DNA from: Bacteroidales bacterium
Lineage (GTDB): Bacteria > Bacteroidota > Bacteroidia > Bacteroidales > VadinHA17
Assembly (NCBI GenBank): GCA_027067975.1
Contig: JAMOUS010000167.1
Coordinates: 1 to 39,023 of the forward strand
DNA length: 39,023 nucleotides
Direction: 5' to 3'
Part shown: positions 18,108 to 27,553 of the stretch, one piece after another
Layout of the letters: every line of letters starts with the position of its first letter
How positions within the stretch are numbered: the stretch's first letter is position 1
The notes under the pieces: model-generated
Databases searched by the model: none
Seen by the model: the letters and a program-made list of their open reading frames with translations, nothing else
Told to the model about the DNA's origin: nothing
Program-made: the position numbers and the translations under genes

Positions 18108-18825
18108 CAGGGTAGCAATATAGGGCTTGGAGTATTTAGAGTGCCTAAAGTTTGAAATTACAAGTGCCTAAAGTCAGTGACACCCGCCTCGTGCGAGGTG
18201 TAGCCGAAGCAGGAGGTGTTGGTGGAACTGATCCCGACACGAAGTCGTCGGGATTAAAAGTTACGAGTGCCTAAATTATTAATGCCTAGAGTACTTGGAG
18301 TGCATTGAGTATTTAGAGTGCCTAAAGTTGTAAGTTACAAGTGACTAAATTGAGTTCGGAATTTTCTCACTTTTGCCTTCTGTGTCCGCCGTAGCCTTGG
18401 CGAAGGCGGATCGCCTCATCGCCTCATCGCTTCATCGCTTTATCGTGCCCGTCGGAGCCGCAGGCGAAGCGTCAGGATAACAATAAGTGCCTGGAGTGCC
18501 TTGAGTACTTCGAGTACTTGGAGTTCCAAGTTTCCAGTATCGAGTATGGAGTTTTTTGGAAATTCCTGTCAGAGGCATCCCTATGGGAAAATAAATCCCA
18601 AATTTCAAATCCCTGCCGGAGGTATCCCTTCGGGAAATTTTCCAATATTCAAACATTGAATTTGGTTATCGGCATATCATGTCCCCGGAGGGAAAGAATG
18701 AAATTCTCTTGCCATTGCTCCCTTGCCAAGCTGCCCCTCCGGGGCGTTCTCTCCTTATCGCATCATCGCATCATCGCTTTATCGCTTTATCGTGACCGCC
18801 GTAGCCTTGGCAAAGGCGGATAGTA
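18108..18825 (+). repeat. Intergenic modular repeat cluster 1 (convergent gap)
   Basis: 9-bp AGTRCYTNG arrays, hairpins 18185-18200, 18231-18254, 18385-18410, 18796-18819, 8-bp TCGCYTYA arrays 18411-18442 and 18758-18789, 7-bp AGTATCG units around 18535. Confidence 0.85.
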
Positions 18826-18865
18826 TTGTTTTGGGCTCTACCGTTTTATGGAAGAAAAGGGGGGT

Positions 18866-19930
18866 TCAGCGGCGGCCGTATTGTTTTTCGTAATATTTTT
18901 CGTATTCGCCGCTGATGACATGTTCGAGCCATTCGGTGTTGTCGAGGTACCAACGGACGGTGCGGGTAAGACCTTCGTCGAAGGAGGTGCGCGGCTGCCA
19001 TCCCAGTTCACGGCGTATCCGGGAGGCGTCGATGGCATAACGGAGATCGTGGCCGGCACGGTCTTTTACGAAGGTGATGAGACGACGGGAGGATCCTTCC
19101 GGCCTTCCCAAGAGACGGTCGGTGATATCACATAATTTCTTCACCAGGTCGATATTCTTCCATTCGTTGTCGCCGCCGATGTTGTAGGTACGGCCCTCCC
19201 TGCCATTGAAATAGACCAGTTCGATGGCCTGGGCGTGGTCCTCCACATAGAGCCAGTCGCGTATGTTCTCCCCCTGGCCATAGACGGGGATGGGTCGTTC
19301 GTGAAGGATATTGTTGATGGTGAGGGGGATCAGTTTCTCGGGGAACTGGTAAGGCCCGTAATTGTTCGAACAGTTGGTGATGACGAACGGCAGTCCGTAG
19401 GTGTTGCCGTAAGCCCGCACGAAATGGTCGGCACTGGCCTTCGAGGCGGAGTAAGGGCTTTGCGGGTCGTAGGGGGTCTCTTCGGTGAACCTGCCCTCGG
19501 GGCCGAGGCTGCCGTATACCTCGTCGGTGGAGATCTGGTAGAAGCGTTTGCCGGAAAGATTATCGCCCCAGGCTTTGCGGGCAGCGTTCATGAGCGTCAC
19601 CGTGCCGATGACATTGGTGCGGATGAACGCCATCGGGTCGGTGATCGACCGGTCGACATGCGACTCGGCGGCCAGGTGGATCACCCCTGTGACAGGATGC
19701 TCGCGGAAGATCTTCTCCACCACCTCCGTATCGGCGATATCCCCTTTGATGAAAAGGTAGTTCTCCTTCCCCTCGATATCCCGCAGGTTCTCCAGGTTGC
19801 CGGCATAGGTGAGCTTGTCGAGGTTGATGATGAGCTTGTCGGGGTGGTTATTGACGAAACGCCGGACGGTGTGGGAGCCGATGAAGCCGGCGCCGCCGGT
19901 GATGAGGATGGCTTCGCGGAAGGAGGGCAT
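18866..19930 (-). CDS. rfbB: dTDP-glucose 4,6-dehydratase (RmlB/RfbB-like)
   Basis: ILITGGAGFIGSHTV, HLAAESHVDRSITDP, YQISTDEVYGSLG, YSASKASADHFVRAYGNTYGLPFVITNCSNNYGPYQFPEKLIP. Confidence 0.93.
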   Translation of the reverse strand: MPSFREAILITGGAGFIGSHTVRRFVNNHPDKLIINLDKLTYAGNLENLRDIEGKENYLFIKGDIADTEVVEKIFREHPVTGVIHLAAESHVDRSITDPMAFIRTNVIGTVTLMNAARKAWGDNLSGKRFYQISTDEVYGSLGPEGRFTEETPYDPQSPYSASKASADHFVRAYGNTYGLPFVITNCSNNYGPYQFPEKLIPLTINNILHERPIPVYGQGENIRDWLYVEDHAQAIELVYFNGREGRTYNIGGDNEWKNIDLVKKLCDITDRLLGRPEGSSRRLITFVKDRAGHDLRYAIDASRIRRELGWQPRTSFDEGLTRTVRWYLDNTEWLEHVISGEYEKYYEKQYGRR

Positions 19931-19935
19931 GATGA

Positions 19936-20976
19936 TCAGGCTTTTTGTTTTTCCAGGTTCTTGCGGTAGTGTTGTTCCCACTTCCATGCCGAGAGGAGGG
20001 CCTCGCCGAGGGTGCTTTCGGCTTTCCAGCCCAGCTCGCGGTTGGCGTATGAGGGGTCGGCCCAGATCTTTTCAATGTCACCGGGGCGGCGGCCGGTCAC
20101 CACATAGTTGACCTTCACGCCGGTGACCTCTTCGAATGTGCGGATGATCTCGAACACCGACACGCCGCGGCCGGTGCCGAGGTTGAACACCTCGTAGTTC
20201 TTTTTCTGTTTCTCTTCGAGGATGCGGCGTATTGCGACGATATGGGCTTTGGCCAGGTCGACGACATAGATGTAATCGCGTATGGCCGAGCCGTCGGGGG
20301 TGTTATAGTCGTCGCCGAAGACGCGCAGCATCTTGCGGATGCCAATGGCCGTCTGGGTGACGTAGGGCACCAGGTTCTCCGGCTCGCCCAACGGCAGCTC
20401 GCCGATGAGGCCGGTGGGATGGGCGCCGATGGGGTTGAAATAGCGCAGCGAGATGGCCCGCAACGAAGGAACGGCCTTCAGCTGGTCTTCGATGATCTCT
20501 TCCGAGATCTGCTTGGTGTTGCCGTACGGTGAAGCGGCCTTTTTGATGGGAGCCTGCTCGGTCACGGGCAACTCGTCGGGCTCGCCGTATACCGTGCAGG
20601 AGGAGGAGAAGACCATGCCTTTGATGTGATGGTCGTTCATCGCCTCCAGCAGGTTCATCAGGGAGACCAGGTTATTGCGGTAGTATTTCAGCGGCTTTTG
20701 TACCGATTCACCCACCGACTTATGGGCGGCGAAGTGGATGATGGCATCTATGTCGGGATGGTCGCGGAAAAGCTGCTGCACGCGCTCCCGGTCGCACAGG
20801 TCAAACTTCTCGAAAGCCGGCCGCACGCCCGTGATCTGCTCGATGCCGTCGAGGACCCATTCGTGCGAGTTGGAGAGGTTGTCGACGATCACCACCTCGA
20901 AACCCTGTTCGATCAGTTCGACGGTCGTATGGGATCCGATATAGCCGGTTCCGCCTGTTACCAGTATCTTGGCCAT
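19936..20976 (-). CDS. galE: UDP-glucose 4-epimerase
   Basis: KILVTGGTGYIGSHTTVELIEQGFEVVIVDNLSNS, FSSSCTVYGEP, YGNTKQISEEIIED, GTGRGVSVFEII. Confidence 0.95.
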   Translation of the reverse strand: MAKILVTGGTGYIGSHTTVELIEQGFEVVIVDNLSNSHEWVLDGIEQITGVRPAFEKFDLCDRERVQQLFRDHPDIDAIIHFAAHKSVGESVQKPLKYYRNNLVSLMNLLEAMNDHHIKGMVFSSSCTVYGEPDELPVTEQAPIKKAASPYGNTKQISEEIIEDQLKAVPSLRAISLRYFNPIGAHPTGLIGELPLGEPENLVPYVTQTAIGIRKMLRVFGDDYNTPDGSAIRDYIYVVDLAKAHIVAIRRILEEKQKKNYEVFNLGTGRGVSVFEIIRTFEEVTGVKVNYVVTGRRPGDIEKIWADPSYANRELGWKAESTLGEALLSAWKWEQHYRKNLEKQKA

Positions 20977-20989
20977 GGTTGCTAGGTTT

Positions 20990-22279
<1,290 letters not shown>

Positions 22280-22303
22280 GGTTAAAGAGTGATGTCTGTT
22301 TTT

Positions 22304-23269
22304 TTATTTAAGGATCTCTTTCAGGAGGGGGTGGTAATCCCCTTTGGGTCCGGTGGGGCGGCTGTTGCGTATCTCGTAGACGATGCGGATGGCTTCGCGC
22401 ATCTCGTCGATGCCGAACCCTTCGCCGGCGAGGATCTTACGGTAGCTTTCGGTATGCAGGTCGGTAAAGCCCCGGCTGAACTCCACCTCCCGACCTTCGA
22501 GGGTGAGGGAGCGGTAGGTTCGCTGGCCGCTCTCTTTCACCTTGACGGGGATGTCGTTGTAATCGATGCTCAGCAGCCAGCGTACGCGGGCGCGCTTAAG
22601 TACAAGAAAGCCTGCCGCCTTGTCGCGTTCGAGCAGGTGGACGCGGTTCTCCTGGACGGGCCCGAAGATCCATTGCAGCATGTCGAAGAAGTGGACGCCG
22701 ATATTCGTGGCGATGCCTCCCGATTTCTGGACATCCCCTTTCCAGGAGATGTGGTACCAGTGGCCGCGGCTGGTGATGTAAGTGAGGTCGAAGTCGAAGA
22801 TCTTGTCGGGAGGGGCGTTTTCCACCTCTTTCTTCAGGGCGATGATGGAGGGGTGGAGCCGCAACTGCAGGATATTGAAGACGCGGTGGCCGGTTTCCTG
22901 CTCAAATTGTTGCAGGGCGTCGACGTTCCAGGGGTTGAGCACCATCGGCTTTTCGCAGATGGCGTCGGCCTGTTGCCGCAGGGTGAAACGGATATGGGCG
23001 TCATGGAGATAGTTGGGAGAGCAGATGCTCACATAGTCGAGCTGCACCCCCTGGCGGCGCAGTTTGTCGATATGGCGGTCGAAACGTTCGAACTCGACGA
23101 AGAAATCGGCCTCGGGGAAATAGGAGTCCATGATGCCGACACTGTCGTGTTTGTCGAGGGCGGCTACCAGCGTGTTGCCGGTGTCGCGGATGGCCCGAAG
23201 ATGCCGCTCGGCAATATAGCCGGCCACACCGATGAGGGCAAAGTTACGAGGGCGGGACTGCTCGCTCAT
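22304..23269 (-). CDS. wbpB: Gfo/Idh/MocA-family oxidoreductase, WbpB/WlbA-like (UDP-GlcNAcA 3-dehydrogenase)
   Basis: MSEQSRPRNFALIGVAGYIAERHLRAIRDTGNTLVAALDKHDSVGIMDSYFPEADFF, YVSICSPNYLHDAHIRF, CEKPMVLNP. Start placed at 23269. Confidence 0.85.
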   Translation of the reverse strand: MSEQSRPRNFALIGVAGYIAERHLRAIRDTGNTLVAALDKHDSVGIMDSYFPEADFFVEFERFDRHIDKLRRQGVQLDYVSICSPNYLHDAHIRFTLRQQADAICEKPMVLNPWNVDALQQFEQETGHRVFNILQLRLHPSIIALKKEVENAPPDKIFDFDLTYITSRGHWYHISWKGDVQKSGGIATNIGVHFFDMLQWIFGPVQENRVHLLERDKAAGFLVLKRARVRWLLSIDYNDIPVKVKESGQRTYRSLTLEGREVEFSRGFTDLHTESYRKILAGEGFGIDEMREAIRIVYEIRNSRPTGPKGDYHPLLKEILK

Positions 23270-23303
23270 GGGGGAAGGTTTTTTCAGGATGACAAAGGTA
23301 GGG

Positions 23304-23885
23304 TCAATCGCTGATTTTAACAACATTTTCGTTTTCGAGGCGGTAACGCTGGCCGCTCTCGGGACATACGGCGATGCCGTTGTCATCGAAATGGAGACGG
23401 TGGCCGTATTCGCTCATCCACCCGATCTGGCGGGCGGGGTTGCCTACCACCAGGGCATAGGGTTTTACGTCGCGGATCACCACGGCGCCGGCGCCGACAA
23501 AACAGTACTCCCCGAGGGTGATGCCGCAGACAATGGTGGCATTGGCGCCGATGGTGGCGCCGCGTTTCACAAGGGTGGTCTGGTACTGGTCGCGACGCAC
23601 CACCGCACTGCGGGGGTTGATCACGTTGGTGAAGACCATCGACGGACCCAGGAAGACGTCATCCTCGCAGATCACGCCGGTATAGATGGAGACGTTGTTC
23701 TGCACCTTCACGTTGTCGCCGAGGGTGACACCGGGGGAGACCACCACGTTCTGTCCCAGGTTGCAACGCTTCCCGATGACGGCACCCGTCATGATGTGGG
23801 TGAAGTGCCAGATCTTCGTCCCCTCGCCGATGGTGCAGCCTTCGTCGATGACGGCGGTCTCGTGTGCGAAATAGTTTTTTTCCAT
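23304..23885 (-). CDS. wbpD: Left-handed beta-helix N-acetyltransferase, WbpD/WlbB-like
   Basis: 193 aa hexapeptide repeats ([52 protein letters not shown]). Confidence 0.87.
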   Translation of the reverse strand: MEKNYFAHETAVIDEGCTIGEGTKIWHFTHIMTGAVIGKRCNLGQNVVVSPGVTLGDNVKVQNNVSIYTGVICEDDVFLGPSMVFTNVINPRSAVVRRDQYQTTLVKRGATIGANATIVCGITLGEYCFVGAGAVVIRDVKPYALVVGNPARQIGWMSEYGHRLHFDDNGIAVCPESGQRYRLENENVVKISD

Positions 23886-23887
23886 GC

Positions 23888-25015
23888 TCAGGGTGTGTAA
23901 GCTTTTATCCGTTGGATGATATGGTCGAGCTGTTCCTCTTCCATCTCTGTATGGATGGGAAGGGAGACGACCGTCGCGCAGAGGCGGTCGCTCACAGTGT
24001 ATTCTTTCTCAAAAAAAGGATATCTTGAAAAAGCTTCCTGCCGGTGCATCGGCAGGGGATAATAAACCATGGAGGGGATCCCGGCCTGTTTCAGGTGTTC
24101 GCGGAAGTGTTCCCTGTCGATGCCACGGGTGATCAGGGTATACTGATGATAGCTGTGGGTGGTGCGGGGGGCGCGGGCGGGGGTTTGCAGGAAGGAGAGG
24201 CCGGACAGGGCTTCGTCATAGCGTGCTGCGACATGCTGACGGGCGGAGATAAACTCGTCGAGGTGGCGCAGTTTTACATCGAGGATGGCCGCCTGCAACG
24301 TGTCGAGGCGCGAGTTGATGCCCACGCGGGAGTGGTAGTATTTTTTTGTCGTGCCGTGGTTGACGTACGAGCGGAGGAAGAGGGCCAGATCGTCGTCGTC
24401 GGTGAAGAGGGCGCCGCCGTCGCCAAAGGCGCCGAGGTTCTTGGAGGGGAAGAAAGAGGTACAGCCGATGTGTCCCATGGTGCCGGCCATCTTCTCGGTG
24501 CCGTCGGAAAAGGCATAGCGGGTGCCGAGGGCCTGGGCGGCATCTTCGATGACGTATAGCCCGTGACGGCGGGCGATCTCCAGGAGCGGCTCCATGTCGA
24601 CACACTGGCCGAAGAGGTGGACGGGGATGACCGCCCGTGTGCGGGGGGTGATGAGCGCCTCGACGTGCTCGGGCTGGAGGAGGAAAGTGTCGGGGTCGAC
24701 GTCGGCGACGACGGGCGTAAGGCCAAGCAGGGCGACGGTCTCGACGGTGGCGATGAAGGTGAAGTCGGGGACGATCACCTCGTCGCCGGGGTCCAGCTGC
24801 AGCGCGGCGAGGGCGGCCTGCAGGGCGTCGGTGCCATTGCCGCAGGGGATCACATGCTGGGCACCGGTATATTCGGCCAGATGGGCGGCAAAGGTATTTA
24901 CCGCCGGACCATTGATGAAGGCAGTGGTCCCGATCACCTCCTGCATCGCCGCATCGATCTCCTCCTTCAGACGGAGATACTGCGTGTGCAGGTCGACCAT
25001 GCGGATCTCTTTCAT
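23888..25015 (-). CDS. wbpE: DegT/DnrJ/EryC1-family PLP aminotransferase, WbpE/WlbC-like
   Basis: [104 protein letters not shown]. Confidence 0.88.
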   Translation of the reverse strand: MKEIRMVDLHTQYLRLKEEIDAAMQEVIGTTAFINGPAVNTFAAHLAEYTGAQHVIPCGNGTDALQAALAALQLDPGDEVIVPDFTFIATVETVALLGLTPVVADVDPDTFLLQPEHVEALITPRTRAVIPVHLFGQCVDMEPLLEIARRHGLYVIEDAAQALGTRYAFSDGTEKMAGTMGHIGCTSFFPSKNLGAFGDGGALFTDDDDLALFLRSYVNHGTTKKYYHSRVGINSRLDTLQAAILDVKLRHLDEFISARQHVAARYDEALSGLSFLQTPARAPRTTHSYHQYTLITRGIDREHFREHLKQAGIPSMVYYPLPMHRQEAFSRYPFFEKEYTVSDRLCATVVSLPIHTEMEEEQLDHIIQRIKAYTP

Positions 25016-25107
25016 AGACAAATCTTTTACCGGCACCGCCGGAGAGAAAGCGTAAAAGTAGAAAAAATATGAAAAAGAGGATTCAGTTCCGAGTTCGGTG
25101 TAACGGT

Positions 25108-25410
25108 ATAAAGTGCCTGGAGTATATTTAGAGTGCCTAAAATTGAAAGTTACGAGTGCCTAAAGTCAGTGACACCCGCCTCGTGCGAGGCGTAGACGAA
25201 ACGGAATCCGCCGGTGGGCCTGACTCGATACTCCATACTCGATACTCGATACTACGAACTCGATGCTAAAAACGGTTGCCTTTTGCTTCCTCGGCCGCCG
25301 AAGCCTTGGCGTAAGCGGATCGCTTCATCGCCTCATCGCTTTATCGCTTGATCGTGACCGCCGTAGCCTTGGCGTAGGCGGATCTTTTTGTCTTTTATCT
25401 TGTTTTTCGT
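25108..25410 (+). repeat. Intergenic modular repeat cluster 2 (divergent gap)
   Basis: AGTGCCTAAA units, hairpin 25177-25192, inverted 7-bp array ACTCGAT 25223-25264, hairpins 25295-25318 (partly decayed) and 25358-25381, four TCGCYTNA units 25320-25351. Confidence 0.83.
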
Positions 25411-25453
25411 ATGATCGGTTGTCTTCCAGGGTCGGTACGGCGGTTGTTGAAAA

Positions 25454-25490
25454 ACCTCCTTCGTGGGGGGAAGGAGGTGTCGGCTTTTTT
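25454..25490 (+). promoter_or_regulatory. Stem-loop ACCTCCTTC-gtggggg-GAAGGAGGT followed by a T6 run
   Basis: 9-bp perfect stem (25454-25462 / 25470-25478), T-run at 25485-25490; followed by TATTTTTG (25494-25501) upstream of the HU-SPOR gene. Confidence 0.5.
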
Positions 25491-25518
25491 GATTATTTTT
25501 GTATCAAAAGCCGAAACC

Positions 25519-26583
25519 ATGGAACTGGGATCCTTCATCAAAGAGCTGCTGTACGAACATGACTGTGTCATTGTGCCGGAATTTGGCGGTTTTGTGGCCA
25601 ATTACCGGCCGGCGGAGATCAACTACAACCGTCACACGTTTGCCCCTCCGTCGAAAGCGATCACTTTCAACCGCAGTCTGACGAACAATGACGGCCTGCT
25701 GATCGGTCATGTTTCGCAGCGTACGGGGATGTCGTACGTGGATGCCCGCAAGTGGGTACAGGGCAGGGTGAAAGAGTGGAAGCGGCGCCTGGAGAAGGGG
25801 CGTCGCGTGGAGGTGTCCGGGTTGGGGGAGTTCCGCATGGGCAAGGATGGGAACCTGTTGTTCGAGCCGAGCCTGACGGAGAACTTCCTGGCGGAGGCTT
25901 TTGGTCTGGAGGAGTTTCAGTTTGCGCCGTTGGAAGAGTATGTCCGGGATCGCCGTCGTACGGCGGTGAATGCTGTGACGCCGGCGGAGATGGCCGCTCG
26001 CAGAAGGCGTCGCATCCTGGTCGGTGTGCCGGCGGCGGCCGCCCTCGCCGCGCTGGTCTTCGTGGGGGTCAACACCCGTCTGGGGAAGGAGCGGCTCGAC
26101 CTCTCCTCGTTCAACCCCTTCCATAGGCAGACCGTGACGCAGGCGGTCGTGCAGGAGGATACAGCACCTGCGGTCGAGACGGAGCAGAAAGCAGCGTCGG
26201 CGGCTGGGGAAGAGAGGAAGGTGGAAAAAGAAACGCCTGCGGGAAAAGAGGAAACCTCTGCCCCGGCAGTGGCGGAAGAAAAGGCTCCCGGCAACGAAGC
26301 TGCTGATCCGGCTGCGGCACCCGTTGGGAAAGAGGAGGCTGCACCGGTGGTGACCGCGCAGTATTACATCGTGGCGGGAAGCTTCCGTCATCAGCAGAAT
26401 GCCGAGACGTTGAAGACCCAGCTGGAACGGGCAGGCCTGCCCGTGGTGATCATGGACGGCCCCAACGGCTTCGTCCGCGTGGCCATCGGCAGCTACAGCG
26501 ACCGTGCCGAGGCGCTGCGTGTGCTGCGCGAACAGCGTAAAGCCGCCCTCAACGGCGACGGGTACTGGCTGCTCAAAAAATAG
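25519..26583 (+). CDS. HU-CCDC81 and SPOR domain-containing protein
   Basis: MELGSFIKELLYEHDCVIVPEFGGFVANYRPAEINYNRHTFAPPSKAITFNRSLTNNDGLL; TM segment; Pro/Ala/Glu linker; C-terminal SPOR (YYIVAGSFRHQQNAETLKTQLERAGLP). Start placed at 25519. Confidence 0.9.
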   Translation: MELGSFIKELLYEHDCVIVPEFGGFVANYRPAEINYNRHTFAPPSKAITFNRSLTNNDGLLIGHVSQRTGMSYVDARKWVQGRVKEWKRRLEKGRRVEVSGLGEFRMGKDGNLLFEPSLTENFLAEAFGLEEFQFAPLEEYVRDRRRTAVNAVTPAEMAARRRRRILVGVPAAAALAALVFVGVNTRLGKERLDLSSFNPFHRQTVTQAVVQEDTAPAVETEQKAASAAGEERKVEKETPAGKEETSAPAVAEEKAPGNEAADPAAAPVGKEEAAPVVTAQYYIVAGSFRHQQNAETLKTQLERAGLPVVIMDGPNGFVRVAIGSYSDRAEALRVLREQRKAALNGDGYWLLKK

Positions 26584-26589
26584 TTCTTG

Positions 26590-27490
26590 GTTCCCAGTTC
26601 GGAGTTCCGGGTAGGTAGTATGGAGTTCCTTTTGCCTTTTGTCCACCGTGGCTTTAGCGAAGACGGATCGCTTCATCTCATTATCGCTTCATCGTGTCCG
26701 CCGGAGCCGCAGGCGGAGCGTCAGGGTTACAAGATAGTGCCTGAAGTGCCTTAAGTACTTCGAGTACTAGGAGTTCAGAGTTCCCAGTATCGAGTATCGA
26801 GTTGACAATTGACAATGCCTGAATAAGGCGTCCCTTCGGGGACTCACCCATATTTAAATACTACTCCTTCCGAAAGTTAGATAATTATCAAATTTGTCTT
26901 ATCCAATTAATGGCGTAAGGGAAGAAAAGGCCTATTTGGATGCCCTCGGAAAACAAGCGGAGGGGAGCGTGGGATATCATAAGTGCCTTGAGTGCCTCGA
27001 GTATTTGGAGTGCATTGAGTATTTAGAGTGCCTAAAGTTGTAAGTTACAAGTGACTAAATTGAGTTCGGAATTTTCTCACTTTTGCCTTCTGTGTCCGCC
27101 GTAGCCTTGGCGAAGGCGGATCGCCTCATCGCCTCATCGCTTCATCGCTTCATCGTGTCCGTCCGAGCCGCAGGCGAAGCGTCAGGATAACAATAAGTGC
27201 CTGGAGTGCCTCGAGTATTTGGAGTACTTTTAGGAGTGACTAAAGTTAATACAAGTGCCTAAAGTCAATGACACCCGGCTTTCGTGAGCCGTAGGCGATG
27301 CGAAAGACGTTGGTGGAATTTATCCTGACCCGAGGCGTCAGGATAAAAAGTTACAAGTGCCTAAAGTCCGTGACACCCGCCTCGGGCGAGGCGTAGAAGA
27401 AGCGGAATCTGCCGGTGGGTCTGACTCGATACTCGATACTCCATACTCGGAACTCGATACTATTCGTGTTCTTAGTTCGGAGTATGGAGT
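26590..27490 (+). repeat. Intergenic modular repeat cluster 3 (convergent gap)
   Basis: 8-bp array 26668-26691, hairpin 26697-26717, 9-bp array 26731-26770, 7-bp array 26772-26806, hairpins 27095-27120, 27276-27291, 27321-27345, 27378-27393, inverted 7-bp units 27424-27490. Confidence 0.85.
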
Positions 27491-27553
27491 TACCGTTGCG
27501 GGTTGGGAGTACCGGTATGGCATGTTCCGGCGGTCATGGCACGGATCTTCCGG

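Noticed and set aside
18108-18825. Possible CRISPR array
   Set aside because: Repeat units are contiguous or of mixed types with no uniform unique spacers, and no cas genes are present.
25263-25562. 99-aa ORF with repeated RRSLGVSGS-like segments
   Set aside because: Lies in the repeat cluster; peptide repeats follow from the DNA repeats, not from a conserved protein.
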